Shown: one piece after another, positions 1 through 8,235 of the stretch
Numbering within the stretch: position 1 is the stretch's first letter
Layout: each line of letters opens with the position of its first letter
From: Amycolatopsis jejuensis
Lineage (GTDB): Bacteria > Actinomycetota > Actinomycetes > Mycobacteriales > Pseudonocardiaceae
Direction: 5' to 3'
Assembly: GCF_000717335.1 (NCBI RefSeq)
Contig: NZ_JNYZ01000044.1
Coordinates: forward strand, 8,925 to 72,924
DNA: 64,000 nucleotides
Program-made: the position numbers and the translations under genes
The notes under the pieces: generated by a model
The model's input: only the letters and a program-made list of their open reading frames with translations
Told to the model about the DNA's origin: nothing
Database searches by the model: none

Positions 1-508
1 CGCCGAGCGGCCGCAACGTTCCGGCGAGCAGAGGTGACGCCGCCGGGTCCGCCCCCAGGAACGACGGCGTGGTCGCGGCGATCCGCCCGCCCCGCACCAG
101 GACGTTGATCGACAGGTGATGCCCGCCGACCCGCCATCCCCAGTCGGGCGCGCCCGGGTCGCCGAACACCCGGATCCAGTACAGACCCGGGTCGCGGCCC
201 CGTTCGCGGCCCCAGGTGACCTGCCATCCCTCCAGTTCGTCGAGGACGTTTTCCAGGCCGAGCACGATGCTCGCGGTGACGTAGGCGGGCCGCGTCAGCC
301 CGGTGGCCAGCAGTTGCATCGCGAGACTTTGCTGCCGGGGCGAAAGCTCGCGCAGTGGCACGCCGCCGTGGTCGGTGGGGGTGTAGAACCATCGGCGGCG
401 CTCGGCATCGACCGCCGGATCGCCGAGCGGCGCGAGCCGGGCCCGGACGTGCAGCTCGGGCGGCAGGGAATCGAGGAACTCGGCCGCCACCCGGGCCATG
501 GCGTCCAT
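1..508 (-). CDS. DUF3500 family protein, C-terminus beyond the window
   Basis: The frame is open from an ATG at 508 to the window edge, giving the first 169 residues. The DUF3500 hallmark near residues 125-150 is present: a tryptophan-rich strand, then RVGGHHLSINV, then a TPSFLGADPA segment. Members of this family have no established reaction; the histidine pair is its most conserved feature. A second in-frame ATG lies at 499. I prefer 508 because AGCAGG sits directly before it, although it overlaps the preceding stop. That stop (flavin monooxygenase, 513-515) is four bases away, so translation is probably coupled. The function is unknown; the family assignment is fairly secure. Confidence 0.8.
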   Translation of the reverse strand, partial: MDAMARVAAEFLDSLPPELHVRARLAPLGDPAVDAERRRWFYTPTDHGGVPLRELSPRQQSLAMQLLATGLTRPAYVTASIVLGLENVLDELEGWQVTWGRERGRDPGLYWIRVFGDPGAPDWGWRVGGHHLSINVLVRGGRIAATTPSFLGADPAASPLLAGTLRPLG

Positions 509-512
509 CCTG

Positions 513-1577
513 CTACTGGCCGGACAGAAACAGTGCTTCGCCCTGGGTGACGCTTTGCTGGGCGAAATCGACGGATGGCCGCTGCCGCGATTCGTACCGG
601 GCGAAGGCGATGCGGTGGTCTCCCTTGGCTCGTTCGAGTTCTTCGGCGAGGTAATAGGTTCCGGTGAGCGCGAGGGAAGTACCGCGGCCGGACAACAGGG
701 CCGAGCAATGCGCAGCGTCCCCGACCAGCGCGACGCGTCCGCGATGCCAGCCGGACAGGTGGATCTGGCTCACCGAATCGAAATAGAACGTGCCGTTGTC
801 CTCGCGGACCGCTTGCAGCAATTCCGGTACGCGCCATGCAGTGACCCCGGCGAACGCGTCGGCGACGATCTTTTTCTGCGCCTCGACGTCGTGGTGGTCG
901 TAGTCGATCGGCGCACCGCCGAAGATGAATCCGCCGCGGACTTTGCCGTCATAGGCCATGATTCCGGCGGAATGGCCGGGGAAACTGTACATCAGATTGT
1001 ACTCACCCGGATGACAGCTCGGCGGCAGCTCGACTCCGCCGATGTAAGCGCCGAGATGCCGCAGGTAATCGCGTTCGGGCCCGAAGACGACTGCGCGGAC
1101 TTTCGAATGGAGCCCGTCGGCGCCGAGGACGAGGTCGAAGCGTTCCGTGCGGCCGGAAGTGAATTGCACGTCGACCCCGTCGCCGTCGTCGGTGAGTGCT
1201 TCGACGGATTCGCCGAAGCGGATTTCCGTACCGGTTTCGGCCAGCGCCGAGGTGAGGATCTCCGAGAGGTCCTCCCGGGTGATTTCGAGGTCGTCGGGGG
1301 AGTCGTTGGCGTCGGTGAAGGGAACGTCGGCGAGGAAGCCGCCGTTTTCGTCGACGTATTTGATCCGGTCGGTGACGTGCGCTCGCTTCTCCTCCATCCG
1401 CCCGCGGAGCCCCATTTCCCCGGCGATCACGAGTGCTTCCCCGCGGATGTCGATCGGCGTGCCGCTGGTCCGGATTTCCGGGGCGAGTTCGATCAAGGTG
1501 ACCTGGTTCCCCCGGCGGCCGAGGTTGATGGCGGCGGACAATCCGGCCACTCCGGCGCCCGAGACGAGAATGTGCAT
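513..1577 (-). CDS. FAD-dependent aromatic-type monooxygenase (PHBH fold)
   Basis: This 354-residue protein is a single-component flavin monooxygenase that would use FAD and NAD(P)H to hydroxylate an organic substrate in the cytoplasm. The N-terminal dinucleotide-binding loop is GAGVAGLSAA at about residues 7-16. The family DG motif appears as LVLGADGLHSKVR near 150, and the second FAD motif as VALVGDAAHC near 285, where the usual proline after the cysteine is absent. The length is normal for the short TetX-like branch. It starts at an ATG preceded by AAGGAAG and lies 3 bp after the alpha/beta hydrolase gene, so the two are probably cotranscribed from the promoter near 2402-2431. The substrate is not predictable. 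Confidence 0.85.
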   Translation of the reverse strand: MHILVSGAGVAGLSAAINLGRRGNQVTLIELAPEIRTSGTPIDIRGEALVIAGEMGLRGRMEEKRAHVTDRIKYVDENGGFLADVPFTDANDSPDDLEITREDLSEILTSALAETGTEIRFGESVEALTDDGDGVDVQFTSGRTERFDLVLGADGLHSKVRAVVFGPERDYLRHLGAYIGGVELPPSCHPGEYNLMYSFPGHSAGIMAYDGKVRGGFIFGGAPIDYDHHDVEAQKKIVADAFAGVTAWRVPELLQAVREDNGTFYFDSVSQIHLSGWHRGRVALVGDAAHCSALLSGRGTSLALTGTYYLAEELERAKGDHRIAFARYESRQRPSVDFAQQSVTQGEALFLSGQ

Positions 1578-1580
1578 GGC

Positions 1581-2369
1581 TCAGTCTTCCTTTTCGATCG
1601 GGTGGGCGAGGACGAATTCCCGCAGCAGGGTGGCGACGGAATTCTTGCCTTCCAGGGTGATGCCGTGCCGCAGTTCCGGGAGTACGACGAGTTGTGCTCC
1701 CGGAATACCGGATGCGATCTCGCGGCCCATGGACGGTGCGGCAAGCTGGTCGTCTTCGCCGTAAATGAGCATGGTCGGGGCAGTGATGGCGGACAGCTGA
1801 TCGGCAACATCATAGGTGCGGATGGCAGCGGTCCGGCGCGCATCCGCTTCGGCCGCACGATGGAACAAGACTGCCCGGGCTTCGGCCACCAATTCTGCAG
1901 ATTCCTGTCCCTTTTCCGACAAGAGAAGCCCGAGCATCTGCCGCGTCCGTTCTTCAGGAGGCAGCGCCAGTACCCGGCGAGCGTCATTACCCGGCGTGGA
2001 TGCGGCGTGTGGAAAAGTCGCCCCGACGGTCAGCGTCCGGACGACCTCGGGCACGGTGACGGCGAGCTGGAGCGCAATCGCGCCGCCGTAAGACGCGCCG
2101 AAAACATGGGCCTTTTCGTAGCCCAGCCCGGTGATGAGGGCGGCGCAGTCGCGCGCGAGGTCAGCCAGGTCGTACGCCGCCGCGGCGTTACGGGACTCGC
2201 CGGTGTCGCGCTGGTCGTAAGCGATCGCGCGGATTCCGGCGCCGAGCAGGGGGCGGACGGTGTCGTACTGCGCGTGACTGCTTTCGCCGCCGTGGATGAG
2301 GACGACCGGCTCGCCCGAACCCGAAGCCACGTACGCGATCTCGACGCCGTTCGCGGGCATCCGCTCCAT
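1581..2369 (-). CDS. Alpha/beta hydrolase
   Basis: A 262-residue alpha/beta-fold hydrolase. HGG near residue 27 forms the oxyanion region, GASYGG near residue 95 is the nucleophile elbow with the serine, GEDDQ near residue 205 carries the acidic residue, and RHG near residue 235 carries the histidine. I chose the ATG at 2369 because GGAGG lies 6 bases upstream; a TTG at 2387 is also in frame but would lie inside the palindrome at 2383-2399. It is the first gene of a probable three-gene operon with the flavin monooxygenase and the DUF3500 gene. It is divergent from a TetR gene that probably controls it. The substrate is unknown; ester or epoxide hydrolysis is possible. Confidence 0.85.
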   Translation of the reverse strand: MERMPANGVEIAYVASGSGEPVVLIHGGESSHAQYDTVRPLLGAGIRAIAYDQRDTGESRNAAAAYDLADLARDCAALITGLGYEKAHVFGASYGGAIALQLAVTVPEVVRTLTVGATFPHAASTPGNDARRVLALPPEERTRQMLGLLLSEKGQESAELVAEARAVLFHRAAEADARRTAAIRTYDVADQLSAITAPTMLIYGEDDQLAAPSMGREIASGIPGAQLVVLPELRHGITLEGKNSVATLLREFVLAHPIEKED

Positions 2370-2382
2370 CCGGACCTCCAAT

Positions 2383-2399
2383 AGCAACTTTTAGTTGCT
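2383..2399. promoter_or_regulatory. Probable TetR operator, perfect inverted repeat
   Basis: AGCAACT-TTT-AGTTGCT is a perfect 7-bp inverted repeat in the divergent region between the alpha/beta hydrolase and the TetR gene. It overlaps the expected transcription start of the minus-strand promoter at 2402-2431, the position expected for a repressor. Assignment to the neighbouring TetR protein is inferred from position. Confidence 0.6.
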
Positions 2400-2401
2400 T
2401 T

Positions 2402-2431
2402 AGACTAGCTCCGCGACGGCCGGTCAGGCAA
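2402..2431 (-). promoter_or_regulatory. Promoter of the hydrolase-monooxygenase-DUF3500 operon
   Basis: On the minus strand TTGCCT (2431-2426) and TAGTCT (2407-2402) are separated by 18 bp, a good match to the actinobacterial housekeeping sigma consensus. The predicted start falls in the palindrome at 2383-2399. Confidence 0.5.
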
Positions 2432-2476
2432 CCGCCTCTACGATGTGGAGCCCATCGAGTGACCCGAGGACGACTC

Positions 2477-3061
2477 ATGACCGACTCCGCGACCACCCGC
2501 CGCCCCGGCGGGCGCAACGCGCTCGTCCGCGCCCGGATCCTGGCCGCGACGGTGGACCTCGTCGCGCGCGACGGCCTGAGCGGCCTGCGGTACGAGGACA
2601 TCGCCGAGCAGGCCGGCGTGAACAAGACGAGCGTGTACCGGAACTGGCCGGATCGCGAGGAGCTGGTGCACGAGGCACTGCGGAGCCACGTCGAGCAGAC
2701 GCTGCCACTGGCCGACACCGGCGACCTGCGCCGCGACCTCGCCGACTTCATGGTCGCGCATTCGGAGAGCCTCACCAGCCCCGCCGGGTACGCGAGCCTG
2801 CAGGCCGCCCGTCAGGCCGGACGGGACTCCGAGCTCGGCCGTTTCCTCGACCTGTACCTCGACCTGCGCCGGGACCACTTCCGCGAGCGCGTCGACCGGG
2901 CCGTCGCCAAGGGCGAGATCCCGCCCGTCGACATCGACCTGCTGTTCCGGCTCATCGGCGGCCCGACCCACTTCCAGGTCAACTGGAACCGCGGCCCGCT
3001 GACCCGGGCGCAAGCCGAAGAGCTGGTGGACGTCGTGCTGGCCGGGCTGCGAGCGGTGTAA
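2477..3061 (+). CDS. TetR family transcriptional regulator
   Basis: A 194-residue TetR-type repressor. The helix-turn-helix spans about residues 18-62, with IAEQAGVNKTSVYRNW as recognition segment, followed by an all-helical ligand domain. I chose the ATG at 2477 because CGAGGA precedes it by 6 bases; an upstream GTG at 2459 is in frame but has no ribosome site. It is divergent from the alpha/beta hydrolase operon across an 89-bp gap holding the palindrome at 2383-2399. It therefore probably represses that operon and possibly itself. The ligand is unknown. Confidence 0.88.
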   Translation: MTDSATTRRPGGRNALVRARILAATVDLVARDGLSGLRYEDIAEQAGVNKTSVYRNWPDREELVHEALRSHVEQTLPLADTGDLRRDLADFMVAHSESLTSPAGYASLQAARQAGRDSELGRFLDLYLDLRRDHFRERVDRAVAKGEIPPVDIDLLFRLIGGPTHFQVNWNRGPLTRAQAEELVDVVLAGLRAV

Positions 3062-3081
3062 CACGTGCTACATTCACCCCT

Positions 3082-3609
3082 GTGACCGAACGATGGCTGG
3101 TGCTCGTGGTGCGGGTACCGGCAGAGCCGTCGCGGCACCGGGTCGCGGTGTGGCGGGAGCTGCGCCGCGCCGGGGCATTGTCGCTGGGCCAGGGCGCGTG
3201 GGCAGTGCCCGACGTACCTGGGTTTGCCGCGGGCGTCGCAAAGGCCGTTTCACTGGCCGAGCGAGGAGGTGGCGAGGTGGTCGTGCTCGACGCAGCCGAA
3301 CGCGACGGCACCCGGCTGGTGGAGTGGTTCACCGCCGACCGCGAGGAAGAATGGACGGAATTCCTTGCCGACTGCGGGAAATTCGACGCGGAGATCGACA
3401 AGGAAGTCCGCCACCGCAAGTTCACCATGGCCGAGCTGGAGGAGGAAGAGCAAAGCCTCGAACGCCTCCGGCGCTGGCACCGGGATCTGAAGGCGCGGGA
3501 CGTTTTTGGCGCCCCCTCGGCACCCGAGGCAGACCGGCAGCTGCAGCACTGCACCGACCGGCTCGCGGGGTTCACCGAGCAGGTTTTCGATGCACTGCAC
3601 CAGATGTGA
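3082..3609 (+). CDS. ChrB N-terminal domain protein
   Basis: This 175-residue protein matches the ChrB_N family. It opens with RWLVLVVRVPAEPSRHRVAVW, then LRRAGALSLGQGAWAVPD, then a glutamate- and arginine-rich helical C-terminal half. In chromate resistance operons ChrB is a regulator or sensor encoded beside the ChrA efflux pump. Here the partner is an MFS transporter (start at 3609), overlapping the stop as TGATG, and no ChrA is visible. Start is a GTG 20 bp after the TetR stop, with only a weak ribosome site. A chromate role is therefore not supported; sensing for the adjacent pump is an inference. Confidence 0.75.
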   Translation: MTERWLVLVVRVPAEPSRHRVAVWRELRRAGALSLGQGAWAVPDVPGFAAGVAKAVSLAERGGGEVVVLDAAERDGTRLVEWFTADREEEWTEFLADCGKFDAEIDKEVRHRKFTMAELEEEEQSLERLRRWHRDLKARDVFGAPSAPEADRQLQHCTDRLAGFTEQVFDALHQM

Positions 3610-4739
3610 TGAGTGAGCTGCGGCCGCTGTACGCCGCCGGTTTCGTCACCGCATTCGGTGCGCACAGCATCGCCGCCAGCCTCGGCGGGTACAGCCACGC
3701 TTCGCTGCTCACTCTCGGCTTGCTGCTGGCCTTGTACGACGGCGCCGAGGTAGTCCTCGAACCGGTCTTCGGCTCACTGGCCGACCGGATCGGCCCGCGA
3801 CCGGTCCTGCTGGGCGGGCTGGTGGCGTTCGCCGTGGCATCGGGCGCTTTCGTCGTCGCCGGTGACCCCACGGCAGTCGGCTTGGCGCGATTCGGACAGG
3901 GTGCAGCTGCGGCAGCGTTCTCCCCGGCGGCAGGTGCCCTCGTCGCGCGGCTCTCGCCGACCAAGCGGCAGGGGCGCGCTTTCGGCGGGTACGGCGCGTG
4001 GAAGAGCGTCGGCTACACGTTGGGCCCGCTGCTCGGCGGTGTCCTGATCGCGCTGGGTGGGTTCCCGCTGCTGTTCGGGACCCTTGCGGTGCTGGCCATT
4101 CTGGTCGCCGGGTGGGCTGCGCTGGCCGTACCCGCGCCGGCGCCGCTGCCGCGGTCCCGCCAGACCGTCCTCGGCCTGGTCCGCCGCCTGTCCGAGCCCG
4201 GTTTCCTGCGCCCGACCGCGGTACTGGCCGCGACGACCGCGGCACTGGCCGTCGGCGTCGGCTTCCTGCCGGTGACCGGCGCGGCAAACGGACTGGGTCC
4301 CATCGCAACCGGCGCGGCGGTGTCGGTGCTCGCCTTGAGCTCGGCGCTGGTCCAGCCGTACGCCGGAAGGCTCCGGGACGCCGGTCGCCTCTCCGACGGC
4401 CCCGGCATGGCCGCCGGTCTGACGCTGGCTGCGGCAGGCCTGGCACTGGGCGCGTTCATCCCCGGCCTCGCCGGAATCCTTGCCGCAGCAGTGACCATCG
4501 GAGCCGGAGTCGGTCTCGCGACGCCGCTGGGGTTCGCGCATCTGGCCGGCTGGACGCCACCGGAACGGCTCGGACAGACCATGGGAGCCGCCGAGGTAGG
4601 CCGCGAACTGGGCGATGCGGGGGGTCCGCTGCTGGTGGGTGCGCTGGCCACAGCGGCCACGTTGGGTGCCGGGCTTGCCGGGCTTGCGGTGGTGCTGGTG
4701 GTCGTCGGTTTGGCGGTTTTCCGCTCGCGGGCTGCGTGA
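3609..4739 (+). CDS. MFS transporter
   Basis: A 376-residue integral membrane protein of the major facilitator superfamily with about twelve hydrophobic segments. The loop after the second segment reads GSLADRIGPRPVLLGG, the conserved MFS motif A. The central loop is short, and the second half shows the expected repeat of glycine/alanine-rich helices. It is slightly shorter than the usual 400 residues. The start codon overlaps the stop of the ChrB_N gene, so the two are translationally coupled. Direction is most likely drug or metabolite efflux by proton antiport; the substrate is unknown. Confidence 0.85.
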   Translation: MSELRPLYAAGFVTAFGAHSIAASLGGYSHASLLTLGLLLALYDGAEVVLEPVFGSLADRIGPRPVLLGGLVAFAVASGAFVVAGDPTAVGLARFGQGAAAAAFSPAAGALVARLSPTKRQGRAFGGYGAWKSVGYTLGPLLGGVLIALGGFPLLFGTLAVLAILVAGWAALAVPAPAPLPRSRQTVLGLVRRLSEPGFLRPTAVLAATTAALAVGVGFLPVTGAANGLGPIATGAAVSVLALSSALVQPYAGRLRDAGRLSDGPGMAAGLTLAAAGLALGAFIPGLAGILAAAVTIGAGVGLATPLGFAHLAGWTPPERLGQTMGAAEVGRELGDAGGPLLVGALATAATLGAGLAGLAVVLVVVGLAVFRSRAA

Positions 4740-4800
4740 GCCAGGGGCAGGTCCGGGGCGAAGATGGATGTTCGTTTCCATTTCTTGCTAAGCTGGCCTA

Positions 4801-5634
4801 GTGGATCATCAAGTCAAGAGCACCGCCGGGGCCGGGCAGGCGGGGGTGCGGGGCGGGCAGATGCTCAGTCTTCAGCGCGCGTTCCAGCTGCTGGAGGCGC
4901 TCACCGAAGCGCCGGCCGGGCGGAATCCGGCCGAGCTGGCCGTGGCGTGCGGGATTTCGTCCACCGCAGTGCACCGGCTCGTGCGGACGCTCGCCGGGGA
5001 GGGCTACCTGCGCGTCGAGCCCGATGCGCGCGTCGTGCTCGGGCCCCGGCTCATCCACCTCGGCGCCACGGCGAGCCTGCTGCTCGGCGCGTGGGCGAAG
5101 CCGCATCTCGAGCGGCTCGTGCGGCGGACCGGCGAAACCGCGAGCGTCGCCGTGCTCGACGCGGACGAGGTCGTCTACCTCGGGCAGGTCCGGTCGGGGC
5201 ACCGGCTCGGCACGTTCGGCGAGGTCGGCAGGCGGGTCGAGCCGCATTGCGTCGCCACCGGCAAGGCGCTGCTCGCCCAGCTGCCGGACCAGCGGGTGCG
5301 GGAATCGTTGCGGCGCACCGGAATGGCCGCGCTCACCGAACGCACGATCACCGGCGAGGACGCGTTCGTCGAGCACCTCGCGATGGTCCGCCGCCAGGGG
5401 TACGCCCTCGACGACGGCGAGCACGCGGTCGGGATCCGCTGCCTCGCGGTGCCTGTCCCGGACGCGCCACGCAACATGGCGATCGGCGTGTCGGCACCGG
5501 AAAGCCGGATGAGCCTCGTCGACGCGGTGGGGTTCGTGCCCGCGCTCACCGAGGTCGCGGCGGAACTGTCGGCGTCGCTGGCGCAGGAACGGCTCGACAA
5601 CGGCCTCCGCCGGGTTTCCGCCATCACCGGCTAG
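4801..5634 (+). CDS. IclR family transcriptional regulator (first of two paralogues)
   Basis: A 277-residue IclR regulator. An N-terminal winged helix (about residues 25-80, with LAVACGISSTAVHRLVRTL as recognition region) precedes the effector domain with its GKALLA and SAPESRM segments. No ribosome site precedes the GTG at 4801, but TAAGCT at 4789-4794 lies six bases upstream. This suggests a leaderless transcript and supports this start; an internal ATG at 4861 is an alternative. It is clearly paralogous to the convergent IclR gene at 5678-6454, sharing RLIHLG-like, GETAS-AVLD and PESRMSLVD segments. Control of locus A is likely for one or both. Confidence 0.87.
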   Translation: MDHQVKSTAGAGQAGVRGGQMLSLQRAFQLLEALTEAPAGRNPAELAVACGISSTAVHRLVRTLAGEGYLRVEPDARVVLGPRLIHLGATASLLLGAWAKPHLERLVRRTGETASVAVLDADEVVYLGQVRSGHRLGTFGEVGRRVEPHCVATGKALLAQLPDQRVRESLRRTGMAALTERTITGEDAFVEHLAMVRRQGYALDDGEHAVGIRCLAVPVPDAPRNMAIGVSAPESRMSLVDAVGFVPALTEVAAELSASLAQERLDNGLRRVSAITG

Positions 5635-5677
5635 GTCCGCCGCCGTACGGGAGCCAGGCCTGACGCCGCCAACAGCG

Positions 5678-6454
5678 TCACCCAGCCCGCCCCGGCCCGG
5701 CAGCCAGCTCCGCCGCCACCGAGCGCATCAACGGGATGTGCCGCGTGACGTCCACCAGTGACATCCGGCTCTCCGGGCCCGACACGGTCACCGCCATCGG
5801 ACGGTCCAGGTCCACGGCCACCGCGAACGCCCGGACCCCGATCTCCTGTTCGCCGTCCTCCACCGCAAAACCCTGTGCGCGCACCGAAGCCAGGTGGGCC
5901 AGCACCGCCGCCGGATCGGCGAGCGTGCGGGCGGTCATCGGCTCCGGGGGGTGGCGGTCGAACAGCGAAGCCACCTCCATATCGGACAGCAGGGACAGCA
6001 GCGCCTTGCCCGCCGCGGTGCAGTGGGCCGGTACCCGGCGGCCCAGTTCGGTCAGCATGCGCAGCGTGTGCGGCGACGGGACCTGCGCCAGGTAGACGAT
6101 TTCCGCCCCGTCGAGGACTGCCAGGCTCGCCGTCTCGCCGGTCTCGCGGACCAGCCGGTCCAGCGCCGGACGCGCCCACGAGCCGAGCAGCCGTCCGGCG
6201 GAGCCGCCCAGGTGGATCAGCTCCGGGCCCAGCGTGTACTGCCGGGTCGCCGGCTCCTGCCGGACGTACCCGAACTGCGCCAGCGTCTGCAGCATCCGGT
6301 GGATCGTCGCCGTCGGTACGCCGGACTCCGTGGCCAGCTGCGACAACCCCAGCTCCCCACCGGCCGCCGTCATGTGCTCGAGCAGCTGGAACGCCGTGAG
6401 GACCGACTGGACCCGGTCGCCATCGTGCTCGGCTTCCGCTCGTACCCGTGCCAT
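5678..6454 (-). CDS. IclR family transcriptional regulator (second paralogue)
   Basis: A 258-residue IclR regulator with the HTH at about residues 15-70 and an effector-binding domain to the C-terminus. The start ATG is preceded by GGAGGCGGG. It is divergent from the eleven-gene catabolic operon beginning at 6665, so it is the prime candidate for its pathway regulator. The 210-bp divergent region has two copies of ATTTCCAAAA (6511-6520 and 6636-6645), the second inside a perfect palindrome. TTTCCA-type half sites resemble those known for E. coli IclR, which supports but does not prove the link. The convergent gap to the first paralogue is 43 bp. Confidence 0.88.
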   Translation of the reverse strand: MARVRAEAEHDGDRVQSVLTAFQLLEHMTAAGGELGLSQLATESGVPTATIHRMLQTLAQFGYVRQEPATRQYTLGPELIHLGGSAGRLLGSWARPALDRLVRETGETASLAVLDGAEIVYLAQVPSPHTLRMLTELGRRVPAHCTAAGKALLSLLSDMEVASLFDRHPPEPMTARTLADPAAVLAHLASVRAQGFAVEDGEQEIGVRAFAVAVDLDRPMAVTVSGPESRMSLVDVTRHIPLMRSVAAELAAGPGRAG

Positions 6455-6510
6455 CGCCCGCCTCCACTACCGTTCCGGTCGCGCCGGAGTGTACCCGGTT
6501 CCGGGAACAG

Positions 6511-6520
6511 ATTTCCAAAA
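6511..6520. promoter_or_regulatory. ATTTCCAAAA motif, candidate IclR half site
   Basis: This ten-base AT-rich motif, conspicuous in GC-rich DNA, lies 57 bp upstream of the IclR start at 6454. It is repeated exactly inside the palindrome at 6632-6650. Confidence 0.4.
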
Positions 6521-6586
6521 CAGCCGAAAACCCAGCGCCGAGGCCGGTTCGCGGCCGAAAACCACGCAGAACCACGCCGCATCCGG

Positions 6587-6616
6587 TTGACGTAGCTCAC
6601 ATTCGATGCCTAGTCT
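6587..6616 (+). promoter_or_regulatory. Promoter of catabolic locus A
   Basis: TTGACG (6587-6592) and TAGTCT (6611-6616) are separated by 18 bp. The predicted start near 6623 lies just upstream of the palindrome at 6632-6650 and 42 bp before the binding-protein start codon. Confidence 0.55.
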
Positions 6617-6631
6617 CCCCGCTATGTGGAT

Positions 6632-6650
6632 TCGGATTTCCAAAATCCGA
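6632..6650. promoter_or_regulatory. Probable IclR operator palindrome
   Basis: TCGGATTT-CCA-AAATCCGA is a perfect 8-bp inverted repeat between the predicted transcription start of locus A and its ribosome site. Binding here would block transcription. It contains the ATTTCCAAAA also present at 6511-6520. Assignment to the adjacent IclR protein rests on position and on the TTTCCA core. Confidence 0.6.
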
Positions 6651-6664
6651 TCGAAGGAGACATC

Positions 6665-8206
6665 GTGGTCCCACCTTTGAAGCGCATCGCCGTCCTGGCG
6701 ATCACCGCAGTACTGGCCGCCGCGGCCGTCGCGTGCGGCGGCGGCCCGGCCGCGTCGGGGCGGTCGAAGGACTCCCTCGTCGTGGTCCAGCAGGCCGCGG
6801 TGCAGAGCCTCAACAACAACATCGCGTCGCAGCGGTCCTCCTCGCGGATCACCGGCGAGATCATGGAAGCCGCCGTGCGCATCACCTACCGCGGCGCCAC
6901 CCCGGTGCTCGAACCCGGCCTCGCCGAATCGTGGCAGCAGGTCGACGCGAAGACCTGGCGGTTCAAGGTCCGGCCCGGCGTGAAGTTCTCGAACGGCGAG
7001 CCGCTCACCGCCGAGGCGTTCGCGAAATCGCTCGACTACTACCGGCAGGACCCGGCGGGCAAGGTCACGATCGTGCTCGCGAACCTGTCGATCAAGGCCG
7101 TCGACCAGATGACGTTCGAAGTGCACACCTCGACGCCCGACCTCGGCTCGCTGCCCGCCCAGCTCACCTGGATGCTCGTGTTCCCGCCTGCCTACCGCGG
7201 CGGCATGACCGACGCGCAGTTCGGCAACGCCCCCATCGGCACCGGCCCGTACAAGCTGGCCACGTGGCAGAAGGGCGTCGCCATCGACCTGGAGGCGAAC
7301 CCCGACTACTGGGGCCAGAAGCCGGTGGTCAAGCGCATCACGATCAAGTCCGTGCCGGACGCGGCGACGCGCGTCGGGATGATCGAAACCGGTGCGGCCG
7401 ACGTCGTCGCCGACGTCACCCCGGAGCTCGCGCCGCGGGTCCAGGGCATCAAGGACGTCAAGCTGGAGTTCGCGAAGAGCGATTCGCGGGCCTTCCTGGT
7501 GCTGAAGACGAACCAGCCGCCCACCGACGACCTCCGCGTCCGGCAGGCGATCAACTACGCCATCGACCGCAAGGCCATCATCACCACCCTCTTCAAGGGG
7601 TACGCCGACCCGCTCACCGGGCTGTTCGTGGAAGGCGAAAGCGGATTCGACCCGAATTTCGCCGGTTACAGCTATGACCCGGCGAAAGCCAAGGCGCTGC
7701 TGGCCGAGGCAGGCAAGACCGGGATCGCGATCGACCTGAACTACACGATCGGCACGTCGGTACTGGACAAGGAAGTCGCCGAAGCACTGCAGGGCCAGCT
7801 GCAGGCCGTCGGGTTCAAGGTGAACATGAAGGGCGGCCCGTTCGCCACGCTGCAGCCGAAGTGGCGGGACCCGGCCAAATCGTCCGGCATCTATGCCATG
7901 ACGTTCAGCCCGGTGTACGGCGATTCGAGCTTCCTGCTCAACCGCGCGTACTTCCACCCGGAGTCGGTCTACGGCGTGTGGGGCACGGACAAGGAGCTGA
8001 CCGGCCTGGCCGACCAAGCCGTCGCGAAGACCGATCCGGCCGTGCGCCAGCAGCTGTACGCCCAAGCCCAGGACCGCGCGATTGCCCAGGAAGCGATGTG
8101 GGCGCCGATCCTCGTGCTGAAGCAGGGCTACGCACTGCGTGCCGACCTCGACTGGAACCCGCCCGCGGACAGCCGGTTCTACTTCGAGACAGCCAAGTTC
8201 CGCTGA
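6665..8206 (+). CDS. ABC transporter substrate-binding lipoprotein, peptide/nickel (SBP_bac_5) family
   Basis: A 513-residue solute-binding protein that would capture an oligopeptide-like substrate outside the cell. The N-terminus is a lysine/arginine start, a hydrophobic stretch and AAVACGGG, where the cysteine (about residue 25) would be lipidated. Family features include TWRFKVRPGVKFSNG, YWGQKP and the RQAINYAIDRKAI segment. I chose GTG 6665 because GAAGGAGA lies 5 bases before it; an upstream ATG at 6626 would spoil the signal peptide. It is the first gene of the locus A operon and is unusually separated from its ATPases and permeases by two aldolase genes. Confidence 0.9.
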   Translation: MVPPLKRIAVLAITAVLAAAAVACGGGPAASGRSKDSLVVVQQAAVQSLNNNIASQRSSSRITGEIMEAAVRITYRGATPVLEPGLAESWQQVDAKTWRFKVRPGVKFSNGEPLTAEAFAKSLDYYRQDPAGKVTIVLANLSIKAVDQMTFEVHTSTPDLGSLPAQLTWMLVFPPAYRGGMTDAQFGNAPIGTGPYKLATWQKGVAIDLEANPDYWGQKPVVKRITIKSVPDAATRVGMIETGAADVVADVTPELAPRVQGIKDVKLEFAKSDSRAFLVLKTNQPPTDDLRVRQAINYAIDRKAIITTLFKGYADPLTGLFVEGESGFDPNFAGYSYDPAKAKALLAEAGKTGIAIDLNYTIGTSVLDKEVAEALQGQLQAVGFKVNMKGGPFATLQPKWRDPAKSSGIYAMTFSPVYGDSSFLLNRAYFHPESVYGVWGTDKELTGLADQAVAKTDPAVRQQLYAQAQDRAIAQEAMWAPILVLKQGYALRADLDWNPPADSRFYFETAKFR

Positions 8207-8235
8207 CCCCGACCGACCACAAAGGACTGTGCACA

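Noticed and set aside
498..2384. A 628-codon open frame opposite the monooxygenase and hydrolase genes
   Set aside because: It is antisense to two genes with clear motifs. Long antisense frames are expected in GC-rich DNA with biased third positions.
3082..3609. PaaX-type phenylacetate repressor
   Set aside because: The opening resembles the PaaX C-terminal domain superficially, but there is no winged-helix domain and the order of segments matches ChrB_N.
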